Of a stretch of 64,000 bases of DNA, positions 23,480 to 35,829 are shown piece after piece (position 1 is the stretch's first letter; every line of letters starts with the position of its first letter). This stretch comes from Diploscapter coronatus (Eukaryota > Nematoda > Chromadorea > Rhabditida > Rhabditidae): NCBI GenBank assembly GCA_964036155.1, contig OZ038422.1, forward strand, positions 56,319,201-56,383,200, given 5' to 3'. The notes under the pieces were generated by a model, which did no database searches, had not been told where the DNA came from, and saw only the letters and a program-made list of their open reading frames with translations. Made by a program: the position numbers and the translations under genes.

Positions 23480-25391
23480 CTTTGTTAAGAGATCTAAACA
23501 ATCAGCATAGTATTATTTCGAAATGGAAATAGTAAAAGAGTATTGACTGAATGAGAAAGTCTGCAATTAATGATTTAGAAGTAGATATAATTCTATTTAA
23601 GAGACATATCAAGTTGAAATTCGGAATATACAAATTGAAGCTAAAAATAAATGAGGAAGAAAAGGAAAATGACTATGGAAGATGAGAATTGAGAACTGAA
23701 TGAGAAGGATCAAGAATTTGACAAGTGGATCTTTGGGTCACTTACTTAGTATTTTCTATACCTTTTCATGCACTATTTCTCTCTCCATTGATTATGCAGG
23801 TGATTTTTGGAGGTGTTCGTGACTACTTTCAAAAAGCCTTTGGGTTAAAATTGTCTTCACGTTTATAATCGTAGTCTACTAAGCTGTATATGACGTGTGT
23901 ATACTGTGCAGAGGCTTAGAAGGTAGACCAAGATGCGAGTGAAAACATTTATTAACTGACAGATTGAGATATTTATAGAGATCGGGGTGAGATATCTAAG
24001 GATAGATATGCAATTATGGTATAGTGAAATTATCGTATACAATTCATACCCTAATTATGCTAGGAAGCAAAATGAAGTATTGCCCTTAATCTGCTATATC
24101 CCGAAGAGATTTTTCGAATTCGTTTGATTTTACAAAAGTTATGAATTCTTGTCATTCTCGTGTCTGACTCATTCAAACCTCTATACCACGCGTACCATAA
24201 TAGGAAATCATATAGTGTCTTCACAAAATCTATTATTTGTCAAGCTCTATCGATATTCATATTGCAGGATTTTTCTAAATTTTGAAATTTCTGATTGAGG
24301 ATACAAAATTGTGAAAGAAATATTATGGCGGGCTGATCACAGAGCAATCTTGACTTAAGTCCTCTCTAGGTTCGCACGTTCTTAAGCACCCGACAAAGTT
24401 ACCCCAATATCATTATTTCATCCACTTCTGTCGTGCCTGCTTAATGATCTTTCAGATCTGATCATTGTGACATAAATTTATGAAGTTCTAAACATCAAAT
24501 TTGTGCGACGCAGTTTTTTCAGTTATTATTCTAATATTTGGTCCATTTATTCTTTTTATCTGTTTTTCATTTCTGCCAGAAAAGATCTGGTGCATTGACC
24601 TCACCTCGGTTCTACTTCTCTCCCCTCTCTCTAACTCAATCATATAAAAGGAGAGGAGCAAGGATGAGGGGATTCTGCTAAGATTCGGTTCTCATAAACC
24701 GCCCTTTGATTTTATATGGTTCCTCAGTTCTGGCTCTATTCTGTTCTAATATAGTTTGCTGAATTAATAAAACTTTGCATCCTGAACTCAATCTCCAATT
24801 AACACCCACGATTGAAACCAAAAAGACTAGAACTAACGTGCTGCCATAAAATTCATGATATTCAGAAGCAAATATTTCTTCGAGCTCTACTTCTTCATCT
24901 TTCAGAACAGATCTTATTGATGAGCTTTAATGAAGTACAGAACTTTAATCTTTTCCTCAATCTAGATTCCGTTCAATTCTACTTCATCCACATTTGCTAG
25001 ACTACGATCATAAATGTGAAGACAATTTTAACCCAAAGGCTTCTTGAAAGTGGTCACTAACACCTCCAAAAATCACCTGTATAATCAATGAAGAGGAAAT
25101 AATGCATGAAAAGATACAGAAAATAGCGAACGAGTGACCCAAAGATCCACTTGTCAAATTCTTTATTCTTCTCATTCAGTTCTCAATTCTCATCTTCCAT
25201 AGTCATTTTCCTTTTCTTCCTCACTTATTTTTAGCTTCAATCTGTATATTCCGAGTCTCAACTTGATATGTCTCTTAAATAGGATTATATCTACTTCTAA
25301 ATCATTAATTGCACTTTCTCATTCAATCAACTCTTTTACTATTTTCATTTTGAAATAATACTATGCTGATTGTTTAGGTCTCTTAACAAAG
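23480..25391. repeat. Palindromic spacer between F-box/Kelch copies 1 and 2
   Basis: The outer parts (23480-23880 and about 25010-25391) are inverted copies: for example ctttgggtcac near 23.74 kb pairs with gtgacccaaag near 25.13 kb. The core is a non-palindromic stretch that recurs in inverted orientation at 47.06-47.70 kb. It must contain the promoters of both divergent genes. Confidence 0.8.
24487..24936. mobile_element. 450-bp insertion with 7-base target repeat
   Basis: ATGAAGT at 24480-24486 and 24930-24936 bounds a segment (second copy included in the span) missing from the equivalent spacer at 47.1 kb, where the two flanks are joined. Inside are a TATA-like catataaaag (24641-24650) and a polyadenylation-like aataaaa (24766-24772), as in a solo LTR. 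The ends are not TG...CA, so the class is unknown. Confidence 0.6.
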
Positions 25392-26632
25392 ATGTTAGGC
25401 AAGTTACCAGTCGAAATTATATTGTTGATCTGCGAGTATCCCGAATTCAAAGATCTGGGACAATTGGCTTGGACTAACAGTCGAATTATGAAAATAATCA
25501 AGAGATATCTGCCAAAAGCGCTCAAGAGGGAAATTTTATTCTATCGTAAGAAAATATTTCTTGTATGAACGAAAGTTAATTTTTAGTAGTTTATCCAAAC
25601 GACAAAATTTGTGAAGAAAGAATTTGTCTGTTTGATTCGCATACTAACTCTGTTGAGCAGATTGCGAGATTTACTAATCATTATCATCTATATGAAGTAG
25701 CAACTACACAGAATAAAGTAAATTCTTTATGTTCGTTATTTTGAATAATTTCTTAAGTTTAAGATGCTTGCAATTAACTATTATGAAGAGTCATCTGAAA
25801 CGTATGACTTGGATACTCGACAAACTTCAAAAGGTCTGCTCAATAAATCCATGAATGATCGATTCGAAGAATTTTACAGGTCCAGTTCCTCCTGAATGGC
25901 GTGATGGTGCACCTGTCGCTTATTTCAAAGACAAATTGTATTATTTGGGTGGATGGCTTTCTAATAGAGTTGATGTAAGAAGATCAAGTAAAAATTCATG
26001 AAATAATTTATTCAGGTTTTAATAGATGGAAAATGGCAAACAGGACCAGCACTTCCTATTCCAACTAGTAGTTTTCAAACAATAACATGCGATGACATGT
26101 TATACGGTCACATTATAGTATATTCATTATTGTAATCATGGATATTCAGTTATTGATGGATTGGGATGGGGTAGTCGAATGATATACCGATTATCAGACG
26201 ATGAACAGGAATGGATTAAAGTTGGAGAGGTTCCAGAAAAACTAAATTTTTTCGGAGTTGCATCGCTAAATGGAAAAATCTACATAACTGGAGGATTGAA
26301 GTCGTTAATTTTGTATGATAAATAATGTATCACTATATATTTAGTTATCGTGATGAAGTATTAAAATCTTGTCTGTGTTGTGATCCCTCAGCTCCAGTTG
26401 ACAGTCAAATTTCTCGAATCGCTGATATGAATTATGCAAGAGAGAACCATTCGCTTATTGTCGCTAACGGGAAATTGTATGCAATCGGAGGGTGAGTTGA
26501 AATTTTGCATATCTTTATACTAAATATTTGTAACTTAGATTTCAAAAAGATTTCCGAAAAAATTTTTGTAATTCAATCGAAGAATACGATCCACAAACGA
26601 ATGAGTGGCATGAAGTTGGAGAAGTAGAATAA
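25392..26632 (+). CDS. F-box/Kelch protein, copy 2 (plus arm of block A)
   Basis: The start is MLGKLPVEIILLICEYPE at 25392; the first exon ends in a split Leu codon before GTAAGA. Later exons give FDSHTNSVEQIARFTN, YDLDTRQTSKG, PPEWRDGAPVAYFKD, KLYYLGGW, DGKWQTGPALP, YRLSDDEQEWIKVGE, KIYITGGL, HSLIVANGKLYAIGG and EEYDPQTNEWHEVGE, stopping at 26632. This is one F-box-like segment followed by about five Kelch-type strands, as in the sister copies. It is intact. One acceptor is the weaker TTTAAG near 25.76 kb, and the WNGK-type segment there (MLAINYYEESS) has diverged from IFAIRAYNKA in copy 4. Transcribed away from copy 1. Confidence 0.85.
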
Positions 26633-27440
26633 AATAAAACTTGATTATAATAATCTCAGATTTCATATGCAAATTTTATTCAATAAAATGTGAAATAATA
26701 ATTTAATTTCGATGCACATGATACAGGCAACTCTCGAAGATATCCAAAATGATGAGGGACAATTGCAACTGAAATAAATATTCCTTTTAATCAGGCTTGT
26801 GCGAACTGAGCTTTAAACTGTCTGGAAGTTCAGTTCAGTTCAAGTTCTATTTTGTCGAACTTCAAACAACCCTGAACCTGTCATTTACTCTCCATTGTTT
26901 GCGACAATATCATTCCCAGAAAATTAAATTCTTTATTTCAAATGTGGTCGAATAAATTCAAGAAGAATAATAAATAAATGGTGGCATATCGAAGATTGAT
27001 CAACTTATGTTAACGCACCCCTCGAAAATGTCTATTCTGAAGCAGAAATGTACGCGGTCCATAAAAATTGGGACCCGGATATTTCAATTTTTTTTCGATC
27101 GGGATCCAAACATTAATTAATCTCGGATCCGTACATCTTTGATTAAAAGACATATTGCTTCCTCCACATTCAGGAGGATAGCTTATTCGCTTGTGAAATG
27201 GAGATACTGAACTGATCCGAATTTTGTAAAGGATTTGATCAAAAATAAACTCAATTGTTTATTGGCAATGTCATGGGAAGTGAAGTAGGACGTTGAACGG
27301 TAGATGTAGATGATTGGTGGATAAAGGAGATGAGTGGAAAGTTAAGGACAACGAGAGATTTGTGGAAGGAGGCGGACACTCACATGGCTTGTTGATGACT
27401 GCTTTCGTTAGAATTTTTCCTTTACAAATGTTTTAGTTTA
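26633..27440. other. Right edge of block A and spacer
   Basis: To about 27.05 kb the sequence (acttatgttaacgcacccctcgaaaat near 27.0 kb) matches the block B edges at 44.99 and 49.67 kb. Beyond that nothing is recognised. Confidence 0.5.
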
Positions 27441-27609
27441 CATTAAAACTGAACTTTTGAAGTAGAAAAATTATAAATTTTGTAAACCCTTTCGCGGTCC
27501 CTAAATATATAAACTGCGATAGACCATGCGCATATAAGAAGTGACAATGTGAAAATGAGCATTGTGCAATGAATTTTCCATGAATGCACCAACCTGTTTG
27601 TCCCTGTAA

Positions 27610-30600
27610 TTAGGTTGTCTCTTGTGGCTGAGAGGAGACGGCCCGAATGCATGGTTGTTGTGGACAGAGGCGTCCACTCTTTCAGACATCTGCGTCTCTG
27701 TCTGCTGCCGTCCGCCTACTGCCAGCATGAATTCCTCCTCTTTCGAAATAATACCCGTCTGAATTGCCAATCTTTTGTGAGGATAAATGAGAAAAAAAAA
27801 ATGAAGATAAAAACCTTGTTATTTCCTGATCCAAATATTGGAAATAATGCATATTTGAAATCTTTCAAATCACATAATTTCTTCAGAAACAAACCTACCA
27901 ATTCATCCTCGCTCTCCGCGTCGCTGTCCACGACGCTGCCCGGCAACTCGTCTGGGTCCAAATCTTCTTCACTGGAAGTGCTAGGTTTAGAATAATTTAT
28001 GCAGAAACTATATTATTCTTCTCAAAAACGTGCAATTATCACAGAAAGTTAACGGAATTTCAAATTCGACATTTTTCCTAACTCAGCTTCAGAAAAGTTT
28101 GAAGAAACTCCCATCTACGAAATTTAACAAGAAAATGAATCCCTCCATCCTTAATGATGACTTTTCTACAATTAAAAATACGTCGAATTATTTCGTAACT
28201 TATTGTACCCTTCTGCAACTTTAAAGTTGAAAAGCAAACAAGCTAATCCAAAAGGAACATCATTTACCTGTGAAATTCATCAGACGAGAGCAGAACCTTC
28301 TGGTGAAATTTTTTTCTGATAAGGGAACTGTAGAGTTCTCCGTCCGAAAAGGGAGTCTGTAATAAAATTTCATTGTGAAGCAGAATTGAGTGACTATCTA
28401 ATTACGGATAAGGTTCTCACAAGTCGTCAAAGTAAAATCTTATCGGTGGTCAAAATTAAATACCGTTCTCTGATAAATGAAATGGCATCGTTTCTTCTCT
28501 GCCACAGCCCTCTCCTCCCAGCCAAATCGATCTTCTTTCGTCAGCTGAAAATTCAGATTGGAGGTCGAATTTCATTCATAATTGATCGAGTTTAGTTTCA
28601 TTCGTAATCATTCATTGGAGAAAATGTACTCATCAAATTATCGAGGAAACTCATAAATTCTAAGCTCACTGTAGTTACCACCCCCTTTTCTGAGAAATAG
28701 TATAGAGAAGAGAAAGAGTGATAATTGAAAGAGATTTGGATTCTATACATTTCATTTTTCTCTATTCAAAACTCCAATTACTAAAAATTTACCTGATCCC
28801 AGTAGACGATAGCCTTGGTGACGACATCAGAGAAGGACGTGAATTCCACATGCAGATGTCTCTCGAGGGCGTAGCGCATCGACTCCGAAAACGTCGAAAT
28901 TCCACCAGAAATGAACATTCGACGGATCGGTTTCTACAAGCATATGAATTAATTTTTGATAAATTTGCAGTTGTAGAAGAAAAAAAAGTTTAGAGTTGCA
29001 GGGTCCCTTATATAGTCTGTCACAAAAATATAGACGGATGCATTTTTTGCCGATATCACCTATAAGGAGTGGATATAATGGGAAATCACTACCAAATTCG
29101 GAATCAGCGGTGTCGATAACCTATATTGGGAGCAATAATGATTGGTCATCATTGTCTAATTAGAATATTTTTGCAAAACATTGATTTTTAGCTGTCACAT
29201 AAATATAGACGGTTTTTGACAAAATTGATCGGCTACCGACTTAACCGTGACTAATCGAGCTGATATTTTCAGAATATTATTCTTCGTATTCGATTTACTA
29301 TATTCCAAAGTTATGACCCGATTGGTTGCATAGTAATGATTTTATGATTTTTTTCTCAAAAAGGCCTGTTTATAACGGGAAATGTTAGTGAAATTTCATT
29401 TAAAAATTCACAACCTAAATGTGGCAAGTGGTATCCGAGTGAAAGCTACTGAATCTGAAAGGCAATTTCTTACTGCATCTTTTGGTATATTACTCATTAC
29501 CCCAAAATAGTTGTTTAGAGAGTATCGACTCGATGAATGTGATGCGCTTCGTTAACTATGGAAAATGAGGCAAAAATCTCGATTTTTGAAAGAATGGTCC
29601 AGTACTCCTCAAACAGCTCTTTCTAGGTAATGAGTAATATATCAAAAGATCCAGTAAGAAATTGCCTTTCAGATTCAGTAGCTTTCACTCGGATACCACT
29701 TGCCACATTTAGGTTGTGAATTTTTAAATGAAATTTCACTAACATTTCCCGTTATAAACAGGCCTTTTTGAGAAAAAAATCATAAAATCATTACTATGCA
29801 ACCAATCGGGTCATAACTTTGGAATATAGTAAATCGAATACGAAGAATAATATTCTGAAAATATCAGCTCGATTAGTCACGGTTAAGTCGGTAGCCGATC
29901 AATTTTGTCAAAAACCGTCTATATTTATGTGACAGCTAAAAATCAATGTTTTGCAAAAATATTCTAATTAGACAATGATGACCAATCATTATTGCTCCCA
30001 ATATAGGTTATCGACACCGCTGATTCCGAATTTGGTAGTGATTTCCCATTATATCCACTCCTTATAGGTGATATCGGCAAAAAATGCATCCGTCTATATT
30101 TTTGTGACAGACTATATATGTCATCGACTTTTCTTATTTTCCTGCACGCCATCACCTTTCTATTTGATAATAAATACATTCAATGGGATGACATATACAG
30201 GGGGTTCGTGGTCAGCGTCATGAAGTACCCTCCTTCAGCTCTGCTGCTTGCTCACCGTGCCCATGTCCAGCCATCGAGTTCGTCCCTTTTGCATTGACTC
30301 TCCCAGAGGTGGCGACCACAGTCTCAGCTGCTTGCTCTTGCTCATCCTTGCTTTCTTCTTTTGCCTCAAACTCGCAACTTCCCTGAATCCATCACTTTCT
30401 GTGCTGATGCATGGTTATTTCTCAGAAATTACTGCAACTCAAAAATGCACTTCTAGTTCTAATGGGCCTCATCTATTTACAGACGGTTTGTTTTTCTTAT
30501 TTCTCCGCTTTTTCTACATTCCCTACCCTGCCTGTCTGTAAATACAGGAAGCCGTTTTAATAGCTTTTATCTCGAACACCAAATTACAGTGATTGAAAAG

Positions 30601-30872
30601 TGGCCATGTAGCTGCGTAGCCACTAGACGGAATAGTGTGTGGTTAAGGCAGAGTAGAGCTTGATAGGTTTTTCTTATGGTTATGTGATTACTTTTCCAAA
30701 TAGCCCTCCAGCATTCTAGCACAGACCTGTCCTTCTTCATTTGCCGTTGTTGTTCTTCTGTCCCCTTATCTGTGACAGTCATCTGCACGGCTTCTTGTGA
30801 TTCGACCGATCCGAGAGAAGACAAACGGAGTGATGACGCAAAATGAAATACGAGATAGCTGATCAAAGTCAT
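27610..30872 (-). CDS. Unidentified nuclear-type protein with HMG-like segment
   Basis: Exons run on the minus strand: 30872-30726, about 30366-30237, 28950-28793, 28545-28471, 28347-28268, 27978-27893 and 27771-27601. They read first MTVTDKGTEEQQRQMKKDRE then a basic run (RQKKKARMSKSKQLR). Next comes RRMFISGGISTFSESMRYAL, followed by VYWDQLTKEDRFGWEERAVA ending EKKRC. The latter has the W..L..EDR..WE..A..EK pattern of the second half of an HMG box, but the first half is not typical. After that there is an acidic stretch (EEDLDPDELPGSVVDSDAES) and a polar tail. Junctions are GT-AG and in phase where checked. The intron 30236-28951 carries the 1.1-kb foldback element. Start and 3' end are uncertain. 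Family not recognised. Confidence 0.5.
29009..30118. mobile_element. 1.1-kb foldback DNA transposon (Tc/mariner-like ends)
   Basis: Arm 29009-29501 and arm 29636-30118 are near-perfect inverted copies (about 490 bases; I saw one mismatch near the inner end) around a 134-base loop. The tips read TATATAGTCTGTCACAAAA. The motif TGTCACAWAAATATAGACGG occurs twice per arm (29018 and about 29194, with inverse copies on the right), a double-TIR layout as in some Tc1/mariner relatives. There is no transposase frame. It lies inside an intron of the minus-strand gene. Confidence 0.9.
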
Positions 30873-30993
30873 TATTCAAATTTTGTCTCTAGTAAAATGT
30901 CGATAATTTTGATTTGTTTCCATTTTTCCTTAAAAGTGATATTCGGAGGACTCATCTTATATTTTTAAAAACAATTTTATCGCAAATTATTAG

Positions 30994-31351
30994 ATTTGGA
31001 ATAATAGCTTCGTTCACGATCGACACGCAGATGGCCGGCACGAATCTGCTCTTCGTGGGAGTCGTCACGACCAAGGGTCCTGTCGAGGAGGTCACCGTCA
31101 GGCATCAGGGCGGCGGGCACTACGTGGTCAGTCATTTCTTCAGAATCTATCGATAAGAATTTATGTCGACGTTTGAACAGATATGGTTATGCAATAACAT
31201 CACAAATTTTCAAAGCAATATCCAGTGAAAAATGAATTATTTCGTTTAATTTCAGGTAAGCTACAAGATCCCGGACAGATTGAAGGGATTCATCTTCATC
31301 AACTACGGCGAGAAACCGATTCCCGGCTCTCCCTTCGCAATCGAGCCCTGA
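30994..31351 (+). CDS. Filamin C-terminal repeat (isolated)
   Basis: Exons 30994-31126 and 31256-31351 encode one complete filamin-type Ig repeat ending at a stop. Marks are FTIDTQMAGTNLLFVGV, VEEVTVRHQGGGHYVVSY and GEKPIPGSPFAIEP. It is closest to the final, dimer-forming repeat of filamin (pattern FTVDxSxAGxNxLxVGV ... VKHxG ... HIPGSPY). Filamin cross-links actin and normally has two CH domains and many repeats. None of these is visible upstream, where another gene lies on the opposite strand. The first exon begins in phase 2 after an acceptor, so an upstream exon or a trans-splice leader with start at the internal Met (MAGTN) is needed. AATAAA follows at about 31420. Confidence 0.8.
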
Positions 31352-31359
31352 TTGCGTTT

Positions 31360-32885
31360 CCTTTCCTTAAACCTGCCGAACACAGTTCATAACTCCTATA
31401 TCTGCAAGTGAAAAGTGCAATAAATCACCAAATCTACCACCAAATACTATTGTTTTATGTTCGTGCTCTTTTTTTCTTTCTCTTTTCTCCATTTTTATTG
31501 CAATTATATTATTTTGTTTTCCCCTTTCATTTTCTCCCCAGTGCCTTACTTTTCATCCCTTTCTTGAGTTTTACTCATCCCCTCATTTTCACCAAATGCT
31601 TTACTCGTTTACCTACTGGGTTTCCCCGCTTATCAGTCACATTATTTAACTCCTTTTTCATTCGTTTCCATAACCCGACTTTTCCCTTTCTTATCACTTT
31701 ATCTGTCAGCTGTTATTTGACCTTTTTCATACAAAAATATCCTATGGTTTTTCTTCCAATTTTCTCTAATACAAGTCCTCCCAATATTTCGCTTGTCACC
31801 GCTCAAAATTGCCATAATTCAATAACTTGATCCATTCTTTTCCCTTCTTTCTAATAGTTCGCTGTCATCTGTTCCTTTCTTATTATATTTTTCTCGGTAG
31901 TGATAAATCAGATTGAGATAATTGCCGCTAGAGTGACATTGACATTATCCTCTTTTCTTGTCCGTAATAAATATTGACGTTGAAAATTTGATGTTGTAAA
32001 ATATCGTGAAGAGAATATCATTAAACAAAAGCAAAAATTATTTACCTAACTTAGGCTGCGAAAGATAAAATTGGTTCGATTTTGATACTTTGATATTTAT
32101 CTTCTTTATTATTTTGAAATTTGTATAACAATTTTAGTATGAAAGTAAAATCATAGTTCAACTCTGATGTAGCACCTTGGACTTTTATCTTACACCGATT
32201 TATGGTGAATTTATGTGACATCTGCCATACTCTTCAGTTTAGATATGCAATTACTGATACAATCTTGAATCTATATAGTCATTATTTACAAAATTATAGG
32301 GAATGGAGAGTTTTTTTTTTACAAATTATAGAGTATATTGCATTTTGATAGCCAAGATTCTTCATTTTCATAATGGAGACGAAAAGAGAAATTCTGAGAG
32401 AAAGTTTGGGGAATGAATGAACTGTAGGAAGAATGATGCATTGCAATTTACTAAAATCTGATCTAGGCACTTGCACAGTGTTTCTACACGAAAGATATCG
32501 GAAATTGACAAGGGAAAAAATAATGTGAAAAAAGCATGGAAAACACAAGATAACGACGAATTTTAAGATATCCACAAGGTGATTTTAACACGATAATTGA
32601 TGTATCTAGACTATATTCTGATACCAATAATGTATGAATTTTATCTTACAAGACAAGATGCTACACTTTGATATCAGCTATCTTCGAACAGAATGAATAA
32701 GCAATGTTTTTATTGAACACTCGACAAATTAGACAAATTCTCTGAATACATTTGAATTAACAAAGTAAAATGAATAAATCAATTAAAGTAAAAACAAAAA
32801 CTAAGCAGTCGTGAGTTGTATAAACTTTGCCTATACAGATAGAACGTCTTTTTCACATTTTATCATAATTTCAGATCAGTCTTTC
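31360..32885. other. Pyrimidine-rich spacer
   Basis: 31.4-31.9 kb is T/C-rich, with a long but compositionally biased plus frame that I do not believe. A 93-codon minus frame (32575-32294) begins with a hydrophobic leader (MDILKFVVILCFPCFFHIIF) and could be a small secreted protein. I cannot support it further. Confidence 0.35.
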
Positions 32886-32890
32886 GGCTT

Positions 32891-35829
32891 ATGATGGTAG
32901 AATACCACCCGAGTGCAGTTGCTTCGAACCATGAGGTGCAGCTTTAATAGCTTTAACTGTTTCTTTCTTAGTCGATGATGTAGTAGTGCTGTTCTTCTAA
33001 AATTGTCACTTTTTCTTTTACATGCATATGTACACAAACTACCTTGATCAATCCTCTCACTAAGAAAAACAGGGGAATTACTTGGAGGCATTGTCCAGTT
33101 CGGTAGATAGTGTCAGAAGTTATCTGAAATTTTTTTTAAAATACCTTTTTGGTAAAAATTTAACTTATTTTAGTGTGAACCCATTTCTATGTTAGAAAAG
33201 TATACTGCTCAAGGTTTACTCAGAAAACAATTCCTAATTTTACAGTTGCTCTTTCTAAGCACATAACGCGAAAGGGGTATTTTGGTTCCTTAAAGCACGA
33301 CTAACCGAGTTCTATTCTCAAAATTCAAAGTAACATTCATGCGCTTCCTATCTGACGCAAAAATTATCATCGTTTATGTAAATAATGGTAAGGTCGAAGG
33401 ATTCACTATTTAGAACGCTCCTTTAGGATTTCTCAGTGCATATTTTTAGGATATATGTTGATAAAACAGGTTTTGCCATTTCTTTTGTTAGTTATATGAA
33501 AATTTGTTATTAATAATGCTTACGACTATATAATATATCACATTGTTTAAAAAAGGTATATTTTCGATCCAAGGACATCCATCTAAAATATTCTAGTAAG
33601 TTCTCTCAAACTTCTAACTGTGAAGCTATGGAACTAGTTGATTTATGTTATTTTTTGTTAAATCGTGAACAATTTTCATTGTTTAAAAGAACTTTCGATA
33701 CCATCGTTCTTTCGGGTAAGAGCATTTTTAACTATATCGAATCTCTTTACTTTTTCCATTTGTAAATAAACAGATATTATGCTATGACTTATACAAGGGG
33801 ACAAAACAGTTTAGGAATTATAAATTTCATTCAAATTGTTTTTGAATGTCATTTCGTACTCGCTGTAACGAATATGTGATTTGATATATTAACCAAGTTT
33901 GAGAAATCAATTATTTACACAGATTCGTCCTCTTAACAGACTCATTACATATGGAACAATTATTACAACGAAAACATAACTAATTTTGCGGCTGCGAGTA
34001 CTTTGTTCCCACGAGTGAGTACTTTGTTCCCAAAGAGTAGAAGAAAAGTGAGTACTTTGTTACCAAACGCTATTTCTCCCCTTTTTCTTCTTATCCTACG
34101 CTATTTCTGCTTTGGTAACAAAGTACTCACTCTTGGGAACAATGTACTCACTTTTGGTATCAATGTGCTCATTGCAAATCTTTGGGAACAAAGTACTCAC
34201 TCTTGGTAACAAAGTACTCGCAGCCTAATTTTGCACAGGATGTTTAAGATATCGAAGTCAAAAGATTAAGAGAATATCCTACCTACACCCTTCGAATCAA
34301 AGCAAAAACTGTATAGTTGAACAATACTTAAACCATTTGGTACCACTTCGCATAAAATCTAAACGGTATACATATTCATTTTCAACATAATATGGTGCAG
34401 CATTGACTGGGCTAACTTACATACACTATTAGGTATCGATTTAAGCGTCGTTCAGCATTTCGTGCATTTTGACTCAGATTGCCATACGACTTAAAGCACC
34501 GTTTTAGATAAATAAACGCGGCAATGCTGATTATCGTCTGAGCATAACTTGTTATGATCGGAGATATAATAGAGTAAAGACCCTAAAAATTATCTACATA
34601 ATTAACATTAATAATTTTATTTTGATAATATTCGTTTAACTTACATTCCATTGATAAAGATAAAAGGTCATTGCATAAAATCGTATATCAACAATATCAA
34701 CGATTTGATAATTGGTCAAGCAGACAATTGCCAAATAAATTAGTTTGCCGATGCAGCCAAAAATAATATGAAATCCGACCAATATCCAAAATATAATGGA
34801 AAATAGCTTAGTTATTTTTTCGTCACGGTGACTAAATTGAACCATTTTGTATCAAAACTGACACATTTATGTGGAAGAATTTCTAACAGTGAAAATGTCC
34901 TAGCTCGATATATCGTAGCTTCAGTCGAAACGAATCTTATGGCCATCGTTAAATCATTTTGAAGCATAACAAATAAATCAGGCAATACTACCTGAAATTA
35001 CATTTGTCAGATGTTACTGCAAAATTTAAGCTATATTAGATTTTAGTCAACTTTATATTCAAATAAATTTAAAGTAAAGTGGTATTTTATAGCTATTTGG
35101 AAAGTTGAGACAGAAAAGTAGAAACATTATGGCGAAATAATGTATGGAAAACTACGATAATACGATCCATACTATTTCATAAAATGCCGACTTTTCTGTA
35201 GCAACGTAGATAATATTTTAAACGATTCGCTTAAACTGTAGATAAATATTGACTGATACACGTGTCTAAAATTTTAAATTATGTTACCCTGTATGTGTGA
35301 ACATCTTGGCAACAAAATCCGGAAGTTCGATTATAGATAATAAACGAAATCTAAAATGTTATCCTGCTTCAATACGTACATTGAAAATGGTATCATAAAA
35401 ATAATAATAGTATAAAACTTACTTGTATAAATGAATTGATAAAAAGGAGTATATTTAGAATGAGTAAGATGACTATTAATTTTTCGAATTGTGACAAATT
35501 TTCAGGTTTTCGAAATAACCGATATATCATAAATATGCCAATAAAAATCGGAATTAATGAGATGCTAGACAAAATGGTCATGATTTGAGAGCCTATAGAT
35601 GAATTTATTTTTTGAAGAAACATCGATATAAAATTATTTAACTAACCTATCACATCAAGTGTATCTTTAAGTAGGACAGTTTTCCACGCAACGATGAATT
35701 TGTAAAGAAATATATCTGATGTTAAAAACTCTAAAATATTAAATCGTTACCGAGGTTTATAAAAAATAATACAAAATGATATGTAAGAATAAGTAAACTG
35801 AAAAATGAATTCACCTTCACAAAAATCAT
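32891..35829 (-). CDS. Multi-pass receptor-like membrane protein
   Basis: Minus-strand exons with repeated hydrophobic helices: FFSLLILTYHFVLFFINL (35.8 kb), ISLIPIFIGIFMIYRLFRKP and LIVILLILNILLFINSF (35.5 kb), then VVLPDLFVMLQND (35.0 kb). LFSIIFWILVGFHIIFG and LIYLAIVCLTNYQI follow at 34.8 kb, GLYSIISPIITSYAQTI at 34.5 kb and LQVIPLFFLVRGLIK at 33.1 kb. The last exon is a polar cytosolic tail stopping at 32891. This gives seven or so helices and short introns, consistent with a nematode chemoreceptor or gustatory-type receptor, but no diagnostic motif is recognised. An exon between 33.15 and 34.42 kb may be missing from my model; that interval also holds a hairpin element. The start at 35829 is a guess. 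Confidence 0.5.
33991..34224. mobile_element. 234-bp hairpin element built from GAGTACTTTGTTNCCA repeats
   Basis: Ends GCTGCGAGTACTTTGTT and AACAAAGTACTCGCAGC are exact inverted copies. Between them the unit GAGTACTTTGTTCCCA (and its inverse) is repeated at least seven times with small variants. It lies in a long intron of the receptor-like gene. Confidence 0.85.

Noticed and set aside
24487..24936. Full LTR retrotransposon
   Set aside because: TATA-like and AATAAA-like signals are present, but ends are not TG/CA and no gag-pol frame is near.
31408..31830. 140-codon plus-strand frame, hydrophobic
   Set aside because: The sequence is simply T/C-rich, so the Phe/Leu/Ser composition is expected; it follows the filamin stop and has no helix-loop order.
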